DNA from: JAPPHA01 sp965220985
GTDB lineage: Bacteria; Pseudomonadota; Alphaproteobacteria; Rhodobacterales; Rhodobacteraceae
Direction of reading: 5' to 3'
Assembly: GCA_965220985.1 (NCBI GenBank)
Contig: OZ244854.1
Span: 62,001 to 126,000 of the forward strand
DNA: 64,000 bases
Shown here in pieces: positions 36,569 to 45,372 of the stretch (position 1 is the first letter of the stretch; the number at the start of each line of letters is the position of its first letter). Position numbers and translations under genes: made by a program. Below the pieces are notes generated by a model that was given only the letters and a program-made list of their open reading frames with translations, was not told the origin of the DNA and ran no database searches.

Positions 36569-38293
36569 TCAGGGCGAAAGCAGTGACCGAATCTTCGCTC
36601 TTGTGTCTGGGTCGTCCACCATGGAGCCGTGGCCGCCGCCCATCGCGGACACCTCGACAACCTGTGCGTTTCTGGCTTCAAGAAATCGTATCTCGTCCTC
36701 GGTCAGGCGACCGACCTGCTGGTCGCCGGTTCCGTACGCATAGATCACCTTGGACAGGTCGGTATTGGCCAAGAGACTCGTGTATCTGTATTGCCCAAGG
36801 GCACCCTGAAAGATCAATTCCAGGCGTTCGTTCAAGGTGAACGGTTTGCCATCAGGCGTTTCGACCTTGACTGGCGTCATGCCGTCTTCCTTCAGATTGT
36901 ACGCAGTGGTGGCATCGTGGTCGTGCAACTTTTCGATCCTGTCCCGAACCAGAACATCAGTCATGTCAAGCCGACCCGCCATGATCACGAACTGATCGGC
37001 GGCAGACGGTCCTTTCAACGCCAAGTATCGCGCCGTGACAAATGAACCGAAGGAATGACTGAAGACGACGACTGTTTTCCCCTGGTCCTTGAAATGGCGA
37101 ATGACCCTGTGCATGATTTCCACGCTGAGATCCGTTTCGGCCTGGACCTGCTGAATTGCCTCGAAATCTGTCCTGTCGAACAGGCCGGGATTGTAGGTCT
37201 GAATCTGGTGGACGTTCACGACCATGGGTTTCTCTTTCTCGTCGAGATCAGTCCAGTACGACGCGACGTCTTCTGCCTTCGGATCCAAAACGCTTATCGG
37301 GCCTCCTTGCTGAACAAGCCAAACGGTGTCCGATCCGGCATGACCCTGCTCGACCACATGATAGAGATCGGTTGTCGAAGCCGACAGCTCGGTGAGGACA
37401 TATGGGGTGACAACAACTCTCGGGTTGATCCACTTTTCTCGCAATGCGACGCTGAACAGACGCGATCGCTCGCTTGCCGTTTCGTCTGCGCGACAGGCAC
37501 GAGCGTTCGAGGATGAGCCGAGCGCAAAGCTGGCGGACAGCGCCGGCGTGGTCCGGTCATTCAGGAAATCATGCTCGAGCTGAAGACCCAGCGAAACGGA
37601 GCAGCTGACTCGGAAATTCGCGCCCGACGAAATGGTCAATCGGTCCTTCACGTCAGCGGGGGAAAACAGTGGTATGTCGAGCCGGTGTCCAAGATCAAGA
37701 GCAATGCGCGATTCCCACGACAGTTGCTGATTGATCGTCCTGTTGTACCGGAGATCAGCTCCCTTCGTCGCAATCTCCATGTGGTGGTCGAGGGACCCGA
37801 AACGCCAAACCGGATCGGACATCGGATGATAGTAGTTCGCCGCGAGATGGCTCACATCATCCTGGTAGTCGACGCCGACGCTGACACGCTGATGGGTCGC
37901 GCGATCGCTCCACGTGTCGTTGTCGACCCGGTTCCAGTCGTAAAACGCATTGAAACCCAACACGCCGCCTGCTCGGGCGGTCCGGTAAACCAGCCCGGCA
38001 GCGGCACCGATTATCTGACGTCCACCGCTTTCTCGCAAACCGAACGCGCCAGATTGAACCGACAGGGCCCAGTTGCTGTTCGAGTCGACGGCCAGCGGGA
38101 ACAATGCGTCGACGTCCAGGTGGGCAATTTCATTTTCCTCGGCGTCAGCCAAAAACGCATTGATTTGAACCCGGTGGTCGGCCTGGGGTCCTGACACGGT
38201 TTCTGCGGCAACCGGTGAATGCGCAAGCATCAACGCCAATGCGGCAAGCCCAACAGGTGCCATGACGAAAGACCGTTCGAGGCATTTGGACAT
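36569..38293 (-). CDS. Inverse-autotransporter beta-barrel fused to an alpha/beta hydrolase
   Basis: A 574-residue protein. The signal peptide is at about 1-30. An intimin/invasin-type (IAT) beta-domain spans about 45-290, with GVLGFNAFYDWNRVD, HQRVSVGVDYQDDVSHLAAN and YYHPMSDP matching the conserved barrel segments. Instead of Ig-like repeats, the C-terminal part (about 330-574) is an alpha/beta hydrolase. Its nucleophile elbow is FSHSFGS (Ser414), a candidate acid is Asp524 (YGTGDQQVG) and a candidate His555 lies in GGGHGSM. By inverse-autotransporter logic the C-terminal hydrolase would be exposed at the cell surface. Substrate is unknown (esterase/lipase-like). It is monocistronic and convergent with the GlxA-like gene. 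Confidence 0.8.
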   Translation of the reverse strand: MSKCLERSFVMAPVGLAALALMLAHSPVAAETVSGPQADHRVQINAFLADAEENEIAHLDVDALFPLAVDSNSNWALSVQSGAFGLRESGGRQIIGAAAGLVYRTARAGGVLGFNAFYDWNRVDNDTWSDRATHQRVSVGVDYQDDVSHLAANYYHPMSDPVWRFGSLDHHMEIATKGADLRYNRTINQQLSWESRIALDLGHRLDIPLFSPADVKDRLTISSGANFRVSCSVSLGLQLEHDFLNDRTTPALSASFALGSSSNARACRADETASERSRLFSVALREKWINPRVVVTPYVLTELSASTTDLYHVVEQGHAGSDTVWLVQQGGPISVLDPKAEDVASYWTDLDEKEKPMVVNVHQIQTYNPGLFDRTDFEAIQQVQAETDLSVEIMHRVIRHFKDQGKTVVVFSHSFGSFVTARYLALKGPSAADQFVIMAGRLDMTDVLVRDRIEKLHDHDATTAYNLKEDGMTPVKVETPDGKPFTLNERLELIFQGALGQYRYTSLLANTDLSKVIYAYGTGDQQVGRLTEDEIRFLEARNAQVVEVSAMGGGHGSMVDDPDTRAKIRSLLSP

Positions 38294-38677
38294 GTACAGC
38301 TCTCCACCCTTTTCGATCTCGACCTGAACCGTGATGTTGTATCATTGACTGGCGGCGTTGCAAATCTGAACTACAAGATATTGTGTATTCCAAGATCATG
38401 GGGACGGCGGGGATCAACCGCATGTCATGCCTCAACGCTCGCTCGTCAGTCAACGTGCCTCAGCGAACACAGGTCGGCAGTCCCCGTGATGCAGCCGCGT
38501 TCACCCACTGAAGCGCGGCGAATTGCACCTGATCGGCCTCCGAAAGTGCACATGATTACATGACACTCCTGGCGACAATCGTTCAATCTCAATGCCGAGT
38601 GGATTTGGCAGTACGTCGCCAATCGGAGCACCGCAGTCAGTGGCACCTGTCAGGTTGGCATGTTGCAAAATCTTTAC
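38294..38677. other. Divergent intergenic region between the hydrolase barrel and AbiE-3
   Basis: About 385 bp without a gene. It should contain the promoters of both flanking genes. The right end is strongly AT-rich at the AbiE-3 promoter. Confidence 0.45.
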
Positions 38678-38691
38678 ATATTTTATAATAT
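38678..38691. promoter_or_regulatory. AbiE-3 promoter -10 with overlapping inverted repeat
   Basis: ATATT-TTAT-AATAT is a perfect inverted repeat that contains a consensus TATAAT (38684-38689). A weak -35 (TTGCAA, 38663-38668) lies 15 bp upstream. The start codon is at 38699. Overlap of -10 and palindrome is what autorepression by AbiEi would need. Confidence 0.5.
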
Positions 38692-38698
38692 AGGCGTC

Positions 38699-39523
38699 AT
38701 GAATACCAAAAAATATGGAAAGTTGCAGTGCTTGCTCGACAGCGTTCCCGCTGGACACCTTGTCGACGCAAACCGGCTTGTCTCTTGGGGAATTTCTCAC
38801 GAGAGCTTCCGCGATTACGTCAAGCGCGGCTGGCTCAAGAGAGTCCATCGCGGAGTTTACCGCCGCCCAACGCCCCAGGAATCACGCTCGAAGCAGGTTG
38901 ACTGGAAGGTCTGCCTGATCTCGATGCAGCACATCATGCGACATGATGTCCATGTCGGAGGAATGACAGCTCTGTTCCAGCAAGGCTACGAGCACCATCT
39001 GCGATTGGGCGGCAATGCACCCGTTTGGGTGTACGGCGAAGCCATACCCAACTGGCTGCAGAAATTGCCGCTGGACGCACCGGTCACGACCCGCAACACA
39101 TCACTGTTTTCGAACCCGGGGCTGGCACTCGAGGGAGATGCCGCTCCAACGAGGAATCCCACCCCCTGGGATTGGCAGTTGCGCATGTCGTCACCGGAAC
39201 GGGCGGTCATGGAAGCCATGGACGAATTGCCGAATCGCGTGGGCTTTCACGAGTTGGACATGTCATTCCAGAACCTGACGATTCTGCGCCCCAAGCTGCT
39301 GTCCGAACTCCTGGCGAGTTGCAGGAAAATCAAGGTCAAGCGCCTCTTCTTCGTGTTTGCAGACCGCCATCGTCACCCTTGGCGCAGCCGTCTTGATCCC
39401 GATGATTTCAACCTTGGCGCCGGAGACCGCGCGCTTGTCAAAGGCGGCAAGATTCATCCGCGCTATCGCATCGTCGTGCCCGAGGACTTCGCCGGAACCG
39501 AGGTGTCGGATGTACCGCTTTGA
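38699..39523 (+). CDS. abiEi: AbiEi-family antitoxin (intact pair)
   Basis: A 274-residue protein with an N-terminal wHTH-like segment (LVDANRLVSWGISHESFRDY, then WLKRVHRGVYRRP). The AbiEi-type core follows (MRHDVHVGGMTALFQQGYEH and SSPERAVMEAMDELPNRVGF). This variant is longer in the middle than the other two copies and belongs to another AbiEi subgroup. ATG 38699 is used; its leader is only about 4-10 nt if the TATAAT at 38684 is the promoter. The toxin start lies inside its last codons. Confidence 0.88.
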   Translation: MNTKKYGKLQCLLDSVPAGHLVDANRLVSWGISHESFRDYVKRGWLKRVHRGVYRRPTPQESRSKQVDWKVCLISMQHIMRHDVHVGGMTALFQQGYEHHLRLGGNAPVWVYGEAIPNWLQKLPLDAPVTTRNTSLFSNPGLALEGDAAPTRNPTPWDWQLRMSSPERAVMEAMDELPNRVGFHELDMSFQNLTILRPKLLSELLASCRKIKVKRLFFVFADRHRHPWRSRLDPDDFNLGAGDRALVKGGKIHPRYRIVVPEDFAGTEVSDVPL

Positions 39524-40427
39524 ATACGAAAAAACGTTCAAACTGATCATGCGCCTGCTTCCTGTCGTGGCGCAGGAGAAAGTCTTTGCGCTCAAGGGCG
39601 GGACCGCGATCAATCTGTTCTATCGTGAACTTCCGCGCCTCTCGGTCGACATCGACGTCACCTACCTGCCGATCAAGGAACGCGTCGCGAGCCTGACCGA
39701 GATCGATGATGCCATGGGTCGCATGTCCCGAGCGATCCGGGCCAGCATCCTGGGTTCCGAGTCTCGTCGGATCCAAGGTGGCGGGGGTGCCGCCACCCGA
39801 CTGGTGGCTCGTCTGAACAAAATCGAAGTCAAGGTCGAAACTTCATCGACTGCTCGTGGCGTCGTTCATGAACCGGAACTCCGCGACGTCTCCGAAACCG
39901 TTTCTGACGAGTTTGGCCACGTGACAATGACGGTCGTCTCTTTTGAGGACCTGTTCGCCGGCAAGCTGAATGCCGCATTGGACCGCCAGCACCCGCGTGA
40001 TCTCTACGACGTGAAGCTTCTCTACGAAAACGAAGGGCTTTCCGACGAACTGTTTCGCACTTTCCTCGTCTATGTCGCCGGTTCACCCCGCCCGATGCAC
40101 GAATTGCTGAATCCCAATCTGATCGACCTCGATCTTCCGTACATTCTGGAATTCAGCCAAATGACCAGAACGCCCGTCAGCCTTGATGACCTGGCTGCGA
40201 CGCGCAAGAGACTGATCGCGGATGTCCAGTCACGCTTCGATGGAAACGCCAAACGGTTCTTGCTCAGCCTCCACGACGCTGAACCGGACTTCGGCGCGAT
40301 CGACCGAGAAGGAGCCGAAAGGCTGCCGGCAATTCGCTGGAAACTCGTCAACCTCCAACGCCTGATCAGGGAAAACCCCGACAAGCATGCCCAGCAAAGA
40401 CGCGAGTTGGAGACAGTTCTTGGCTGA
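39510..40427 (+). CDS. abiEii: AbiEii-family nucleotidyltransferase toxin (intact)
   Basis: A 305-residue toxin with the nucleotidyltransferase motifs FALKGGTAINLFYRELPR (GGT motif) and LSVDIDVTYLP (metal-binding DID). The further conserved block is VSFEDLFAGKLNAALDRQHPRDLYDVKLL. AbiEii toxins transfer nucleotides to tRNA or other acceptors and arrest growth during phage infection. ATG 39510 overlaps the antitoxin end by 14 bp and follows GAGG. Of the three AbiE loci in the window this is the only one with a complete toxin. Confidence 0.92.
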   Translation: MYRFEYEKTFKLIMRLLPVVAQEKVFALKGGTAINLFYRELPRLSVDIDVTYLPIKERVASLTEIDDAMGRMSRAIRASILGSESRRIQGGGGAATRLVARLNKIEVKVETSSTARGVVHEPELRDVSETVSDEFGHVTMTVVSFEDLFAGKLNAALDRQHPRDLYDVKLLYENEGLSDELFRTFLVYVAGSPRPMHELLNPNLIDLDLPYILEFSQMTRTPVSLDDLAATRKRLIADVQSRFDGNAKRFLLSLHDAEPDFGAIDREGAERLPAIRWKLVNLQRLIRENPDKHAQQRRELETVLG

Positions 40428-40501
40428 GATCTCGGCCCTATGATCAAGATCCACGAGAAACCGAGTGAACACAGATGCAGTGTGGTGGCCGCGACTCGTG
40501 A

Positions 40502-40915
40502 TCACCAAAGCGAAACGCTTGCGAGAGAACGCCAGTAACCCCTGACATCATCGACGAGCAGCGGCCCGAACACCCGACTGTCCAGCGGAGACGGCCCGTC
40601 CCCCATCACGACCATGCTGCGATCAATCACTTCAGCAATTCGCTTGATGACATGAATCCCCTCCGGATTACGAGGCGAACAAAGCGCCGGATCATGCATG
40701 ATGCTGGCAGGCAGTTTCGGCAGGCAAAAGGTCACGAATTCCGCGTCCGTTGGATCAGTCATCACGTAGATGCCGATCGGCGCGCTCGGCGAGACATTGA
40801 CCAGCAATCGCTCCCTGCCGATTGCAAAACCACCTGCGAGGACGCAGATGACCGCGAGAACGGCGGTCACCACCGCTCGATGTTTGCTGCGCAAATGTCT
40901 CGCCCGTCCCGTCAC
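40502..40915 (-). CDS. traF: TraF-type S26 signal peptidase of the transfer system
   Basis: A 137-residue inner-membrane protease: one N-terminal membrane segment, then NVSPSAPIGIY with the catalytic serine, GIHVIKRIAEV with the catalytic lysine, and GDGPSPLDSRVFGPL. TraF of IncP-type systems processes and cyclises the TrbC pilin. It starts at GTG 40915 overlapping the traG stop and is the last gene of the leftward pil-traG operon. Its substrate here is probably the TrbC-like pilin at 4.9 kb. Confidence 0.88.
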   Translation of the reverse strand: MTGRARHLRSKHRAVVTAVLAVICVLAGGFAIGRERLLVNVSPSAPIGIYVMTDPTDAEFVTFCLPKLPASIMHDPALCSPRNPEGIHVIKRIAEVIDRSMVVMGDGPSPLDSRVFGPLLVDDVRGYWRSLASVSLW

Positions 40916-43900
40916 GTGCCGCGCCGATATGGACCGGCCGTTCCCGTGATGCTGCCCGTCTCGTCCACAAGTATCCGGTGAATCGGAGACGTTCCGTCAT
41001 CCGGAATGAAGACGATCGACAGGCAATCCGGGCGTTCTACTCCCGGTCCCAGTGCATTCGGCAGAACGACCCCGATCGATGTTCCTTTCGGTTGCGCGAG
41101 GTAGGGCTGTGAAAGAACCTGCTTCGCAAGCGCGTTCCTTCGTGAATCGAGCGCGACGGACTTCTCGATCAGCATGTCATAGATCGTGTTTTGGTGAATC
41201 GCCGCTTCAAGTTGCCGCAGATCATCATCTTTCAGGTCACGATCAGGTTTCGACGATTTCACGTCACGGACGCGTTCGGCGTCAATCGCGTCGAATGCGT
41301 CGTCATTGTCTCCCTGCGACGAGTCTGGCTCCGACTGCGAGAAACCATCGTCGGTGTCGCCGACATCTCCTTGCTCTTGTTTGGCAATCGGTTGCCTGCG
41401 GCGGTCTCCTTCGTCGGAGTCACGCACGCGGCGTGAACCCAGCAACCTTTCGCCAACTTTGCCAAAACGATGGAAACATCGCCCGATTTGACCACCGGCT
41501 ACTCTGTCTGCATGATGCTGCGATGGCGGGGCTCCGCTTTCGCGCGACGCATCGGCGTTGGTTTGGTGAGCATCTGTCCAACCATCTGCATTTCCGGCCG
41601 CACCATTCGACCGCCTATCCTTCAGTTCGGCCTTCGCGGCGGGACCGGGTGATGTCTGCATTGGCGAGGAAGGTCTCTCCCCATTGGTTCCGACCATGTC
41701 GGATCCGGCTTCTCCAATCGAACAATCGCTGACGCCACCCTTTCCATTCTCGCCCGGTTCGAGACGGATCGCTTGTCCCAAGTTCGGGGCGTCGGGAGCA
41801 ACAGTTTGGATGTGGGTGGCTGTTCGAGCCGGTCGCGTCCGCTTTGATCGGGGACGCAGTTTCGCCAAGTCATTCCCAATCGAGTCGAGATCGTCCGGCA
41901 GGCCCAGCGCCAGCCCGCGACTCTCCTTCGTCGCGCCCTGATGAACAATCGGGGCAGGTTCTGCGTCTTCATCGCCTACATCCCGATCATCGCGCGCACC
42001 GATGGCCCTCTCGGAACTTTCGTCTTCCGTCCTCCCACCCGCGCTTGCATCGCCTGGCTGCATTCGTTGCCCAAGCGCACCATGATCCGCATCCTCTGCG
42101 TCAGGTTCCGGCCGCTGCGCATCATCTTCCTGAACATCTCGACGACGTTCTCGGTCCTCGCCCACTTCGATGCGTTCATCAGCATCCCTTGGACATTCCT
42201 CCGAAACCGTCTCAACCTCTTCGGCAGTGTCCGGTTGGTCCTGTGTCCGACCTGCCAGATCGAGGCTGGCAGCATCTGTCTCGAATTCGGACTGGCTCGC
42301 ATCAAATGCGTCGCCGGAATCAGCCGGACTGTCCTCCGCGTGACTTTCGGGCTCTGAACGAGACCCCTGATCGAAACTCGACCCAGGGCCGTCGGTTCCG
42401 CCACCGGCCGCCGCAACCTGTTCCGCCATTTCGTTGCGGGTGAACCAGATCGCCTTCGAGGCGAGGATCGGCGCCGTACCCGTCGCAAGGATGATCGCAG
42501 CCTCGGGCGGCAGTTTCCGCAACTCGGACGGTTGGATCAACTCGGTCTCGCGCAGCTGCTTCGACACGGCAGAACCCGCGCTCCCCGAAAAAGGCATGAA
42601 GACCTGGCTGCTCCGCTGGCGCGAAGACGACGAGGTCACAACGGTCCTGCGCCCGATCATGCGGCTCAGAGCCTGGGCCTGTATCGAATTCTGAACAGGT
42701 CCGATCACCATCGCGTCGACCGAGTTTTCCCAGGCGCCCGCTCCATGTGGGCCGTAGCACTCCACCAGCTGCTGCCATGACTGAAAGATCTGCATCAGGT
42801 GGATTCCATAGGCCCGCGCCTCGTCCCGGATCGAAACCAGATGATCCATCCGTCGAAGCGCGCGCGCTTCGTCGATGATGAACAAACGGTGCTGAACCTC
42901 GCCGGCATCGCTGGCCGATGCCGAAACCCGGATCGCCCGGACAAGGCTCCCGATGAGCACGCGAGCGATTTCCGGCGCGCTCTGGCTGATCTCGGTCGGG
43001 ATCCGGATGTACATGTCGGTCATCGGATCAAGAGCCCGCCGAACGAGTTCCGCACCCGACATCTCGCCCGACTCGACGAACCCCCGGGTGGTCGACTTGC
43101 CAGCCCACTCGAGCCCGTTGACGACCGTGGCAACGACACTCGAAAACTGCCGGTCCTCGGTGTGGGCCATTTCGGCCAGCCCGACCGAGATGTAGTCCCG
43201 ATCGGAGTCACCGTGACGGTACTCGTCCGCTGCCTCGAGGAAGTCGGCACGAATGACATCGGGTGGACGGGCAAGGCAGCGATAGGCAGCCGCAGGAATG
43301 TTGCCGCCCTCGTCGCGATCGTGGAACCAGGCTAGCAAGGCCGTGAGCAGTCGTGCCGCCTTGCGATGAAAGAACGCCGCCGCATCGGAGCGATCCTCGC
43401 CCGTGGTGATCAGCATGAATTCCGCCAGATCGGAATAGACGGTGCCGTCATTCGGGCTGAGAGCAGCGAGCAGCTTGAGCGGGTCGAGCCCGTCTTCGGC
43501 CGTGATCAGCCAGGGCCTTCGCCCCATTTGGCGGCGCGCGCCGGCTGTCCTGTCATGAATCTCGCCCTTTGGATCGATGACGATCAACGGCCCGGCGTAG
43601 GTGAGCGCGTTGGGAATGGCCACGCCTGCCGACTTGAAGCTCCCCGACCCCGAGAACACGAGGCTGTGGGCATTGCCCTTGCGCGGATCGAGCGTGATCA
43701 GCCGACCCTTTCCTTGCTGCCCCCAGGATTCACGGTTCGAGGGATCGAAATCGCGGCCTTTTCGCGGATCGGTCAGTTCCCCAAGTACGATCCCGCCCGC
43801 CGCCGAGAACCGTCGCTTGATCTCGTCCGTCGCCGCCCATTCGGCATCGGAGAGGACGCGGACCGGCCGCACCTTCGCGCCCATCCTGACGAGATCATGC

Positions 43901-44331
43901 AACCGCTGCACCGCAAACATCAGATGCCAGGAGCCAATCGAAACCGCCGTCACGCCGGCCAGCGCCGACACCCCGAACCGAGCGAGTCGATAAGGCGTCA
44001 ATTCGAAACTGCCGTAAGCGATCATGCCGATTTCATCGATCAGCATTCCGAGGTTGTGGCCGATGGAAATCTCGCCCGAGAGATCGGCATGCGGCGCCAG
44101 CAGCACACCGAGCGCCCAGATGATCGCCAGTCCGGACCACCCGGCAAGCGTCGACCGTCCGGCGAGAACTGGAATGCAGGCCGCTGGGACAATCGCCAGA
44201 AGCACGGGTTCCGCCCAATGAGGCGGCCAAGGCGCGTGATGAATGAGCCACGTCAGACCGGCAAATGGAATCCCGAACAGCACCACGGTGCCAACGCCGC
44301 TCTTGACGATCGTCCGACCGACCATGCTCAT
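40912..44331 (-). CDS. traG: TraG/VirD4 coupling protein with a very long acidic tail
   Basis: A 1139-residue type IV coupling protein. Membrane segments occupy about residues 1-150. The P-loop is VFSGSGSFKSAGVAIPN (Lys233), followed by GPLIVIDPKGEIHD, a Walker B region around RLFIIDEARALRRMD and an IMQ-like end of the ATPase near residue 630. From about 640 to 1040 the protein is low-complexity and rich in Asp, Glu, Ser, Gly and Arg, so it is probably disordered. A short ordered domain ends it (IYDMLIEKSVALDSRR, SIVFIPDDGTSPIHRILVDE). TraG links relaxosome to T4SS. Start ATG 44331 is inferred; the tail is unusual. Confidence 0.9.
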   Translation of the reverse strand: MSMVGRTIVKSGVGTVVLFGIPFAGLTWLIHHAPWPPHWAEPVLLAIVPAACIPVLAGRSTLAGWSGLAIIWALGVLLAPHADLSGEISIGHNLGMLIDEIGMIAYGSFELTPYRLARFGVSALAGVTAVSIGSWHLMFAVQRLHDLVRMGAKVRPVRVLSDAEWAATDEIKRRFSAAGGIVLGELTDPRKGRDFDPSNRESWGQQGKGRLITLDPRKGNAHSLVFSGSGSFKSAGVAIPNALTYAGPLIVIDPKGEIHDRTAGARRQMGRRPWLITAEDGLDPLKLLAALSPNDGTVYSDLAEFMLITTGEDRSDAAAFFHRKAARLLTALLAWFHDRDEGGNIPAAAYRCLARPPDVIRADFLEAADEYRHGDSDRDYISVGLAEMAHTEDRQFSSVVATVVNGLEWAGKSTTRGFVESGEMSGAELVRRALDPMTDMYIRIPTEISQSAPEIARVLIGSLVRAIRVSASASDAGEVQHRLFIIDEARALRRMDHLVSIRDEARAYGIHLMQIFQSWQQLVECYGPHGAGAWENSVDAMVIGPVQNSIQAQALSRMIGRRTVVTSSSSRQRSSQVFMPFSGSAGSAVSKQLRETELIQPSELRKLPPEAAIILATGTAPILASKAIWFTRNEMAEQVAAAGGGTDGPGSSFDQGSRSEPESHAEDSPADSGDAFDASQSEFETDAASLDLAGRTQDQPDTAEEVETVSEECPRDADERIEVGEDRERRRDVQEDDAQRPEPDAEDADHGALGQRMQPGDASAGGRTEDESSERAIGARDDRDVGDEDAEPAPIVHQGATKESRGLALGLPDDLDSIGNDLAKLRPRSKRTRPARTATHIQTVAPDAPNLGQAIRLEPGENGKGGVSDCSIGEAGSDMVGTNGERPSSPMQTSPGPAAKAELKDRRSNGAAGNADGWTDAHQTNADASRESGAPPSQHHADRVAGGQIGRCFHRFGKVGERLLGSRRVRDSDEGDRRRQPIAKQEQGDVGDTDDGFSQSEPDSSQGDNDDAFDAIDAERVRDVKSSKPDRDLKDDDLRQLEAAIHQNTIYDMLIEKSVALDSRRNALAKQVLSQPYLAQPKGTSIGVVLPNALGPGVERPDCLSIVFIPDDGTSPIHRILVDETGSITGTAGPYRRGT

Positions 44332-44410
44332 GCCAACCCGTGGATCCTGTGCACCGCATACACCCCGGCACCGGAGTTTCGGCTCAAGGCACGAGGCCGG
44401 ATCGCCCGCA

Positions 44411-44911
44411 TCATCGTGCCCCAACCTGCATCCCGGCAGGCCAACCAAGGCCGTCAAGCGTGGCATCGAGGCTCATGCCTGCGAATGCATGACCAGCCAC
44501 AGCAGCAAGGACGAGCGGTGGCGCGAGCGGAAACCGGGACCGGAGCAGCGGACGCCCCCGGGACACCGCGAAGCCCACCGCACTCGCCATTCCGGTTGTC
44601 AGCAGGACGATCGAAAACACCGGCAGGTTCCGTGAGCCCGCGAGAAGGCAGACGAACATCAGCGCCCAGTCGCCTGCCCCGGGTCTGCGAAGAAGACGAA
44701 GCCGCACAAGGCAGGCCATCGCGCCAACCACGGCCACCGAGGCGGTCACCGCTCGAAGCACGGCCGTGGCACCGCCATCCATCCACAGCATTGCCACGAC
44801 GACCAGGCCCATGATCGCAAGCGTTTCGTACTCGATCAGGAATTGCCGTTGGTCGACCCAGGAGAGACGCAAGGCGGCGATGACCAGCATGGAGTGACCG
44901 AGCAGTTCCAT
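44411..44911 (-). CDS. pilU: Type IV prepilin peptidase-like membrane protein (PilU-like)
   Basis: A 166-residue polytopic membrane protein. SWVDQRQFLIEYETL holds a candidate first catalytic aspartate, and RRPGAGDWALMFVCLL matches the GxGD motif with the second aspartate of A24 prepilin peptidases. The N-terminal methylase domain is absent, as in PilU/TadV-type enzymes. It should cleave and perhaps trim the pilins encoded just upstream (pilS and two minor pilins). Its ATG overlaps the stop of the preceding gene (TGATG). Confidence 0.72.
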   Translation of the reverse strand: MELLGHSMLVIAALRLSWVDQRQFLIEYETLAIMGLVVVAMLWMDGGATAVLRAVTASVAVVGAMACLVRLRLLRRPGAGDWALMFVCLLAGSRNLPVFSIVLLTTGMASAVGFAVSRGRPLLRSRFPLAPPLVLAAVAGHAFAGMSLDATLDGLGWPAGMQVGAR

Positions 44912-45372
44912 CACTCGGGCTCCGGGCGAAACGTCGCGCTGAGCTGAGAGCACCACGGGCTCGGAAGGACCATTTCGCAGATCGGCATCGGAAGACGCAG
45001 GGCACGCGCCGCCTCGGGATCCTTTCGGGCAAACCCGATCAGTTCCTCCTGGATGCGGGTGATTTCCACCAGGGCCGAAACCCTGTCCTCGAGAATGATC
45101 GCGAGTTCGGGAAACCCTCGACGCGGCGTGCCCGACCCGTCGCCGATTGGCGCGGCGCGGGCGGTCTCATCGCTCCGGGCTGCCGCCGTGATCTCCAGAT
45201 CGGGCGAGTTGGGCGCCGCGATCGCAACTTCGCCATCGGACTCCCCATCGTTCGCGAAAACGGTCCCCGCGACCAAATCATCGTCAGTGCGCGCGACTTC
45301 GCTCGATGCCGGTTCGCAGGCGACATCTCCCGCCAGCGCGACCGCAACCGCCATGCTCAGCAACCGGTACAT
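44911..45372 (-). CDS. Small exported protein of the pil operon, unknown function
   Basis: A 153-residue protein with an N-terminal signal (MYRLLSMAVAVALAGDVA) and a cysteine directly after it that is only a weak lipobox. The middle is acidic and low in complexity. The C-terminal third is helical (ELAIILEDRVSALVEITRIQ) and has two further cysteines. No family is recognised. The start lies inside the end of pilV (14-bp overlap) and the stop overlaps pilU, so it is a genuine operon member, perhaps a periplasmic pilus assembly factor. Confidence 0.65.
   Translation of the reverse strand: MYRLLSMAVAVALAGDVACEPASSEVARTDDDLVAGTVFANDGESDGEVAIAAPNSPDLEITAAARSDETARAAPIGDGSGTPRRGFPELAIILEDRVSALVEITRIQEELIGFARKDPEAARALRLPMPICEMVLPSPWCSQLSATFRPEPE

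Noticed and set aside
43366..44814. 482-residue rightward open frame
   Set aside because: It lies antisense to the first half of traG, is rich in Arg/Pro/Gly and has no domain; traG motifs are clear on the other strand.
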